This document shows positions 4,357 to 8,848 of a stretch of 8,848 bases of DNA, piece after piece. Source of the DNA: an archaeon (GTDB lineage: Archaea > Micrarchaeota > Micrarchaeia > Anstonellales > Bilamarchaeaceae). The notes beneath the pieces are model-generated. The model made no database searches and was not told where the DNA came from. It saw only the letters and a program-made list of their open reading frames with translations. A program made the position numbers and the translations under genes. The stretch's first letter is position 1, and each line of letters begins with the position of its first letter. The DNA lies in assembly GCA_020052325.1 (NCBI GenBank), contig JAGVPF010000109.1:1-8848 (forward strand), in the 5' to 3' direction.

Positions 4357-5580
4357 ATGGGTTTATTAACTGTTTTTAGCATCAATCACGCTGGTGTTAT
4401 AGTGCAAGACATATCCAGTATAGTGAATATTGAGCGGCTCAATACCGAAGCCCAAGCCCTATTCGAATGGTGCCCGGTCCCTCTCGGCAGCCCGCTTAGG
4501 ACGCATGCTTATTCCTACAGGAACTGGGGCATCGTGGTGACTGCAGACAATATCGAATGGATATCTGCCGAATCCAAGGGTGCCTACAGCGCAGAATGGA
4601 AAGAGACCGATGCCAGCATGAACACGATGATAGCCGAGGCTTGCGAGAAGGCCGGGCTGCTCGATTCAAACGCCATAATCAACATGAGAGTGGGGGCTTA
4701 TGCCGCCGAGCATATCAGTCGCCTGGTTGCGCAATGCGCAAAGCCGTTCGCATTCAAGGTAAAAGATATCGGCGCGGGTACCGGAGACACAAGCGCAGCC
4801 CTTGTCCGCGAGCTTTTAAAAACGAATTTGGGCGGGTCTATCGCAATCGAGCTTATACTGATAGAACCTTCGGAAAAGCGGCTGGAGACGGCAATAGAGG
4901 CCATCTCCCGGCTTACTTCGGGTACCATGCTGGAACGGATTTTATTCACGATTCCGCATGTTGGAACTGTAGACGCTATCAGGAATATGCAATCCGACAG
5001 CACTGACCTGTTTATAACAAACGCCGCCATCCACCACGAGTCTTTCAACGAGCACCTGCCCGAGATATCCCGCGTCCTCCTGCCGGGTGTTCCCCTAATC
5101 AGCGGCGATTGGCATGAAGGCACTTACGAGAGCCCCGCACGCGTCTACTGGATGTATTGCCTCCTTCAGGAGCCCCATGACGAGAAGGCCACGGAGCAGA
5201 TCTTCCGCTTTGTGCGTGGCGGCCCCATGGCGATTCTCAAGAGCGAGCGGTCCGAGCTCAGGCAATTCCGCCTATTATACGGTCTTGACAGCGATATGAT
5301 ACTCCGCGCATTCGATGGCCTGACAGAAGGCGAACGCGGGGCAGTCGTAGGGAGCATGAGGTACTGGCTCGAGATGGGAAAGCGGTTCGGCGATGAGGGG
5401 AAAAAATCGCCCGAAGTGCTCCTGCAGTGCCATGAGCGCGTATCAAAGCGCATTGAAGCACTCAAGAACGCCGGATTCGTATTCGACGAAGAATGCAAAT
5501 CCAAGTATGCCGAGCTGGTGCGGGACAAGGGCTTCGGCGAGCTTACCGCAGTCATGATGGCTAAAAAGAGGGTGCGGTAG
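4357..5580 (+). CDS. Class I SAM-dependent methyltransferase-like protein, 407 aa
   Basis: A Rossmann-type methyltransferase core begins near residue 134. Motif I is VKDIGAGTGDTS (135-146), the acidic residue after strand 2 is E170 in LILIEPSEKR, and motif IV-like DLFITNAAIHH (217-227) is followed by LPEISRVLLPG and PLISGDWH, typical of the post-I strands. SAM binding is therefore likely. The substrate is unknown. The roughly 130-residue N-terminal part (no signal peptide, several aromatic residues such as FEWCPVPLG and YRNWGIVV) and the 150-residue helical, charged C-terminal part are not families I recognise and probably determine the substrate. The gene is somewhat more AT-rich in its 5' part than the neighbours. 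Its last 20 bp overlap the end of the opposite-strand membrane protein gene. Confidence 0.75.
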   Translation: MGLLTVFSINHAGVIVQDISSIVNIERLNTEAQALFEWCPVPLGSPLRTHAYSYRNWGIVVTADNIEWISAESKGAYSAEWKETDASMNTMIAEACEKAGLLDSNAIINMRVGAYAAEHISRLVAQCAKPFAFKVKDIGAGTGDTSAALVRELLKTNLGGSIAIELILIEPSEKRLETAIEAISRLTSGTMLERILFTIPHVGTVDAIRNMQSDSTDLFITNAAIHHESFNEHLPEISRVLLPGVPLISGDWHEGTYESPARVYWMYCLLQEPHDEKATEQIFRFVRGGPMAILKSERSELRQFRLLYGLDSDMILRAFDGLTEGERGAVVGSMRYWLEMGKRFGDEGKKSPEVLLQCHERVSKRIEALKNAGFVFDEECKSKYAELVRDKGFGELTAVMMAKKRVR

Positions 5581-6211
5581 GCTTATCGGCAGGCGTTCCG
5601 GCTTTCATCTGCCGCATCCGTTTCCTTCTAACGATGAATCCGGCAACCTGCAATGCTACCGTCGCAAGCCCGAGAATCAGCAGCGTCACCTCGGCGATGT
5701 TGACGAACATCTTCCCGTTTACAGCCGTGAAAAGCCCGTTTGAAAGGAGGATGAAATGCACGCTCGAGAAGACGAATGCGAGGTAGTTGAACCGCTGGAC
5801 ATTCTTCCAAAGCACCGGCCCGAGCATCTTCACCGCATAATCGCTCGATGTCAGCGTGAGCGCAAGGAGCACGATTGTCGCTGGCACCGTCACAATGAGC
5901 CCGAGGCCGGAAACAAGCGGGGACAGATTCCAATTGTACCGAATCCCGATGACAAGAAGGCCGTGAAGTGCCACGAAAACGAAGCATGCAATCCCTACGG
6001 CGCGCCTTGGCTCGACAACCTGGCCGAACACCTGCGGCCAGAATATCGTGAGAGGGCCTATAATGAGGCTGACACAGAGCAGAAGATAGGCTGACAGTGC
6101 GAAGAACCTGACGAACGAGGTCATTGCGGGAATCGGGAATAATGCCTGGTATGCCCCTAGAAGCGCGACCGCGCCCAATATCAGCAGGAAAATGAAGCTC
6201 GGTTTCTGCAT
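5561..6211 (-). CDS. Ferric reductase-like / MsrQ-like heme membrane protein
   Basis: This 216-aa protein has six hydrophobic segments, at about 6-25, 33-56, 72-90, 99-120, 138-156 and 169-193, then a basic cytoplasmic-type tail RRKRMRQMK. The segment spacing, the R-R-x-x-G start of helix 3, H83 in VALHGLL, and WKNVQRFNYLAFVFSSVHF in helix 5 (H152) match the ferric-reductase-like transmembrane domain (PF01794; MsrQ/YedZ group). Such proteins carry b heme and pass electrons across the membrane. H83 and H152 would coordinate one heme. The extra helix-5 histidine of MsrQ (in RLHR) is Q139 here. No MsrP molybdoenzyme is adjacent. Instead the gene starts 9 nt after the two-domain cytochrome b5 lipoprotein gene and has its GGTGG site beside that gene's stop, so the two are probably co-translated. 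There is no NADPH/flavin domain. Confidence 0.8.
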   Translation of the reverse strand: MQKPSFIFLLILGAVALLGAYQALFPIPAMTSFVRFFALSAYLLLCVSLIIGPLTIFWPQVFGQVVEPRRAVGIACFVFVALHGLLVIGIRYNWNLSPLVSGLGLIVTVPATIVLLALTLTSSDYAVKMLGPVLWKNVQRFNYLAFVFSSVHFILLSNGLFTAVNGKMFVNIAEVTLLILGLATVALQVAGFIVRRKRMRQMKAGTPADKPTAPSF

Positions 6212-6215
6212 GTCT

Positions 6216-6220
6216 CCACC
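6216..6220 (-). promoter_or_regulatory. Ribosome binding site of the ferric reductase-like gene
   Basis: On the minus strand, GGTGG directly follows the TGA stop of the cytochrome b5 gene and lies 4 nt before the ATG at 6211. This ties translation of the two genes together and fixes the start. Confidence 0.6.
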
Positions 6221-7156
6221 TCAATCATCGTCCTCGTATCCGTCATCGTCATATCCGTCGTCGTCTCCGCCGCCCGGAATCGTCACATTTGCCGCGTCGA
6301 TCGTCCGGTTCTGCGGCTTTCCCAGTTCGCCGATTGTATATGCGGCAAGGTCCGCAGCAGCAGCGCCCGAATGCGTATTCCCCCGCCCTCCTTTGGTGTC
6401 GAAAGCGGCCGTAGCCTCGGTTCCGCAGTATGGGGCGTATGTGCTTCCCCCGGGATGCGATGAGAACACGGTGAGGTTGAGGACCTTGCCGTAGATCACC
6501 ATCCAGCAGTCGTTTGCAGTGTTGTGCCTGGCGACCTCTTCAATCGTGAGGATAATCTGGGAATCGGCGCCGGAGCTTTGATTGCCGGCATCCCCGGTGC
6601 CGCTGGCGTTTCCGCCGCTTTGGCCTGCGCCGGTTGCATTCCCGCCGGCCTGGCCGGAACCGTCTGCCATTCCACCTGAATTGCCACCAGATGTGGCGTT
6701 TCCGATTGGTTGCGTGCCGGAGCCGCCCGGCATCGGCTTGCCTATTTCGCCAATAACGTAACTGTCGATGAGCGTGTATGCGTAGTCGGAATGGTCAACT
6801 CCTATGCTTCCCTTGCTGGAAAAGCCTCCAGTCGCATTTTTCCCGCAGTACGGCGAATATGCGTCCCCTCCGGGATGAGCAGCAAACCCTGTGAGGTCGA
6901 GCACCTTGTTCCCGATGACAATCCAGCAGTCATCCTTGGTGCCGTGCCCTGCAACCCCCTCAAGGGTGAATAACGCCACACCTTGGGGTGAGCCGGTGCC
7001 GTTTCCGGTTATGCTTCCGTTCCCCGAGCTCCCTTCGGGCCCCGTTGCATCCTGCCCGGATGCCCCGGGCGGTTTTTGCGGCACTGAATCCTGGGGGTTG
7101 ATTGTGCATCCGAACGCGAGTAAAGCTATGAGTATAATGGTTACAATCCTGTGCAT
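6221..7156 (-). CDS. Lipoprotein with two tandem cytochrome b5 domains
   Basis: The 311-aa protein starts with a short signal sequence and lipobox LLAFGC; lipid would attach to C17, anchoring it outside the membrane. After a Gly/Ser/Asn-rich spacer come two cytochrome b5-like heme domains: about 63-137 with HPGG (H94) and second ligand H122, and about 202-277 with HPGG (H234) and H262. Each has CW (C77, C217) and PYCG (C104, C244), possibly paired as disulfides. A flexible linker of about 60 residues (141-200) rich in Gly, Asn, Ser and Thr joins them, and the protein ends in an Asp/Tyr/Gly tail (298-311). Many N-x-S/T sequons (for example N107, N153, N173, N183, N227, N283) suggest surface glycosylation. 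It should carry two b hemes and shuttle electrons at the cell surface, most simply with the ferric reductase-like protein encoded 9 nt downstream. The GGTGAG site 3 nt before the ATG supports the start. The electron acceptor is unknown. Confidence 0.9.
   Translation of the reverse strand: MHRIVTIILIALLAFGCTINPQDSVPQKPPGASGQDATGPEGSSGNGSITGNGTGSPQGVALFTLEGVAGHGTKDDCWIVIGNKVLDLTGFAAHPGGDAYSPYCGKNATGGFSSKGSIGVDHSDYAYTLIDSYVIGEIGKPMPGGSGTQPIGNATSGGNSGGMADGSGQAGGNATGAGQSGGNASGTGDAGNQSSGADSQIILTIEEVARHNTANDCWMVIYGKVLNLTVFSSHPGGSTYAPYCGTEATAAFDTKGGRGNTHSGAAAADLAAYTIGELGKPQNRTIDAANVTIPGGGDDDGYDDDGYEDDD
6557..6736 (-). repeat. Low-complexity Gly/Asn/Ser linker between the cytochrome b5 domains
   Basis: This stretch encodes loosely repeated units such as GQAGGNATGA and GQSGGNASGT, with N-x-S/T sequons recurring every 10 residues. 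The repetition is imperfect at DNA level, so it is likely a protein linker rather than an active tandem repeat. Confidence 0.6.
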
Positions 7157-7159
7157 CGT

Positions 7160-7165
7160 CTCACC
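7160..7165 (-). promoter_or_regulatory. Ribosome binding site of the cytochrome b5 gene
   Basis: GGTGAG on the minus strand, the classic archaeal anti-16S match, ends 3 nt before the ATG at 7156. Confidence 0.55.
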
Positions 7166-7197
7166 ATCGCCTTATCCTGCCTAATTCCACTTCCCTG

Positions 7198-7205
7198 ATT
7201 ATAAT
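7198..7205 (-). promoter_or_regulatory. Possible internal promoter upstream of the cytochrome b5 gene
   Basis: ATTATAAT begins just after the stop of the protease gene, about 45 nt before the cytochrome b5 ATG. It would start a transcript near 7175, so the redox pair could be transcribed apart from the upstream genes. The spacer 7157-7206 is only 50 nt, so read-through from upstream is equally possible. Confidence 0.35.
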
Positions 7206-7206
7206 C

Positions 7207-8457
7207 CTATATCAGGAACGTGACTGCAAGGTACGTCATCCCTATGAAACTGAAAGCGGCGAACCAAATGGTATGGCTCCAGTCGCGGATGTCCTTGCCG
7301 TCCAGGGAGCCGAAGGGAAGTATCTCGGCAATAGCCCAGAGGGCGCTTGTGGAATATACAGTCTTGAACACGGGATTCGGGGACTGGTAATACAGGAAGG
7401 CGAAAATTATCATGACGAATGCGCTTACAAGGGGCGCAGAGAGCTTCATCAGCCCGACCTTCCATTTGGGCACGCCCTGCGGAATCTCCTCCAGGATGAA
7501 TGCCTGTATCGAGAAGGCGTTTCCAAGGTATGAGCTGATTAATGTGAGGGCCGAGCCTGCGGTCCAGAACCGGTATTCCATTTTTATGTTGAAATAATGC
7601 GCGAAAATCCTGTGCGTCACTTCGTGCAATATGGCGCCGAGCAGGCAGATGATTGTGTTCACGAAAACCCAGAAAACGAAGTCCCCGCTCGGGCCGAAAT
7701 ACTGCCAGCTTATCGAAACGCCAAGCACCGCTGATGCTCCTATTATGGCAAGGGCTTCTGTCATATTATAGCCCCGGTACATCGTGGCGCCTTCGCCGAC
7801 TTTCTTGCCTTTGCGGCCCAAATCAAGGGCCTTGAACTCGAAGACCGTCCTTCCGACATTGATGAGTATGAGCATGATGAGCGATATGCCTGTCGCCGCA
7901 ACCGGGACGTATTCCGGGCTCATGATTGCGTTAAGAGGCGAGTACTTCGCGCCCTCGTTCTTCACCGCGCCGGGCTCAAAGCCCATCTTGTCCGATATGG
8001 CGACAACGACCGCTCCACCCGGCAGTTTGCCGCTTTTGACGATGAATCCGCCTTCGATTGTGCGCGTGTCGTTGAACCATCCGTGCGTGATGCCATACGC
8101 AGTGACGTTGTTCTGCTCAGGGCCTCCGATAAGGAGGGCCAGCGGATGCCTCCCCCCAAGTATCGCCGTTCGTGAAGCCGTGCTGTCGTTGCCTTCCCGC
8201 GCATTTGCGAGCCATGCGTTCTGCGACTTTGCACCGTCAAGGATGATGCGCTCGCTTATGTCCATCCCGCTTCCAAGGACGATCAGCGAGTTGTTCGCGA
8301 GGAACGCCTCGTATTCGGCCTGTGTCGTGGCGTTGGTCTCGACCTGCGCGTAAATCCCTATCATGACCGCAGAGGCGTTCGCGTCAATGCCTATGGCGCC
8401 GCCTGCCGCAAACAGGGGACTGAGGAGGAGGAAAATGAAAAAGAGGTATTTCATCAT
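7207..8457 (-). CDS. Membrane metalloprotease of the M50 (site-2 protease) type with a large outer domain
   Basis: Taking the ATG at 8457 gives 416 aa with a signal peptide (about 1-18, KYLFFIFLLLSPLFAAGG). Residues 20-180 form a probable extracytoplasmic domain with LIVLGSG, ILGGRHPLALLIGGPEQNN and several N-glycosylation sequons. The GGP-x-x-N pattern resembles domains of archaeal S-layer-type proteins (inference). The C-terminal half is membrane-embedded, with hydrophobic segments near 183-205, 233-250, 258-280, 298-320, 338-357 and 395-416. It carries HEVTH (278-282: zinc ligands H278 and H282, catalytic E279) and LDGKD (385-389, D386), the two motifs of intramembrane M50 peptidases. Substrates are unknown. 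The start follows the DUF655 stop by 1 nt (TAA-A-ATG), indicating translational coupling. A start further upstream at 8526 would overlap DUF655 by 68 bp and put charged residues before the signal peptide. Confidence 0.85.
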   Translation of the reverse strand: MMKYLFFIFLLLSPLFAAGGAIGIDANASAVMIGIYAQVETNATTQAEYEAFLANNSLIVLGSGMDISERIILDGAKSQNAWLANAREGNDSTASRTAILGGRHPLALLIGGPEQNNVTAYGITHGWFNDTRTIEGGFIVKSGKLPGGAVVVAISDKMGFEPGAVKNEGAKYSPLNAIMSPEYVPVAATGISLIMLILINVGRTVFEFKALDLGRKGKKVGEGATMYRGYNMTEALAIIGASAVLGVSISWQYFGPSGDFVFWVFVNTIICLLGAILHEVTHRIFAHYFNIKMEYRFWTAGSALTLISSYLGNAFSIQAFILEEIPQGVPKWKVGLMKLSAPLVSAFVMIIFAFLYYQSPNPVFKTVYSTSALWAIAEILPFGSLDGKDIRDWSHTIWFAAFSFIGMTYLAVTFLI

Positions 8458-8458
8458 T

Positions 8459-8848
8459 TTATCTTGGCCCGAACCTTGGCTGGAAAGGGGGCTTTGTGAA
8501 AAGGTAGTATTTCTCCTTTCCCTCAAGCTCGCTCATTATCCTGTGCACGAAGACGCCCATCGGGTCGGCCAATGTCGGCACGCGCGCGTGGATGTCGACG
8601 AACGACTCGAAGGGCTTCGCTTCCCGCTCGCGGAGAAGCGCTTCCATGTTCTTCTTCCCTATCCCGGGAAGAAGGTCGAGGGTGTGGACGCGGATTGAAA
8701 TGGGCTTTGCGGAATTAATGAAATTGACGAAATCCGCCTCGCGCTCGGCTATCGCCTTCTTTATCATGACCGGAAGGAACTCCCTCGCTCCGCCTGTGAG
8801 GTCCTCGAACTTGATTCTCCCCTTTATGTGCGAAACTTCATTCCTGCC
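8459..8848 (-). CDS. DUF655 family protein, helix-hairpin-helix (5' end outside window)
   Basis: The open frame runs in from the right edge and gives 129 residues before TAA at 8459. The sequence contains REFLPVMIKKAI, then PISIRVHTLDLLPGIGKKN, LLREREAKPFESFVDI and the ending KYYLFTKPPFQPRFGP. PGIGKK is a helix-hairpin-helix nucleic-acid-binding hairpin. The order of these blocks matches DUF655 (PF04919), an archaeal protein of about 180-200 aa with predicted RNA or DNA binding and unproven function. The N-terminal part lies outside the window. An internal ATG at 8767 is not the start, because conserved residues lie upstream of it. It is the first visible gene of the minus-strand cluster. Confidence 0.88.
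   Translation of the reverse strand, partial: GRNEVSHIKGRIKFEDLTGGAREFLPVMIKKAIAEREADFVNFINSAKPISIRVHTLDLLPGIGKKNMEALLREREAKPFESFVDIHARVPTLADPMGVFVHRIMSELEGKEKYYLFTKPPFQPRFGPR

Noticed and set aside
5628..6224. 198-aa second minus-strand frame over the ferric-reductase-like gene
   Set aside because: It is a frame-shifted shadow; the other frame gives a coherent six-helix membrane protein with conserved histidines.
6326..6970. Duplicated segment as a possible assembly artefact
   Set aside because: The two cytochrome b5 domains differ throughout in sequence and codons, so this is an old domain duplication, not a misassembly.

Overview
The window looks like chromosomal DNA from an archaeon, most probably a DPANN-type lineage such as Micrarchaeota (placement is inference). 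The archaeal signs are a complete archaemetzincin, a DUF655 protein, a tRNA gene interrupted by two bulge-helix-bulge-type introns, TATA elements about 24-30 nt upstream of several start codons, and GGTG/GGAGG-type ribosome binding sites. Genes are compact and moderately GC-rich. No mobile element, CRISPR array or rRNA was seen.

Left part, plus strand (1-2155). The window opens with the last 35 codons of a gene that may be PurF. It is followed by a 456-aa protein of the glutamine synthetase fold in which several metal and catalytic positions are substituted, then by a hairpin/T-tract terminator and the archaemetzincin.

Centre (2195-2422). A tRNA-Val(UAC) gene spans 228 nt and carries a 101-nt D-loop intron and a 54-nt intron at the usual 37/38 site. 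Removing both leaves a 73-nt cloverleaf. The D-loop intron folds into three consecutive strong hairpins. This is the most striking structure in the window.

Middle, plus strand (2449-5580). Three genes follow: an unrecognised 254-aa protein, a soluble Hanks-type Ser/Thr protein kinase with DFN in place of DFG, and a 407-aa SAM-methyltransferase-like protein. The kinase and methyltransferase each have their own TATA element and look leaderless or nearly so.

Right part, minus strand (8848 down to 5561). A tightly packed cluster reads DUF655 (cut by the window edge), then an M50-like membrane metalloprotease with a large N-terminal outer domain, then a lipoprotein with two cytochrome b5 domains, then a six-helix ferric-reductase/MsrQ-like membrane protein. 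The last two are 9 nt apart and plausibly form a small membrane electron-transfer module. The final minus-strand gene overlaps the plus-strand methyltransferase tail to tail by 20 bp.
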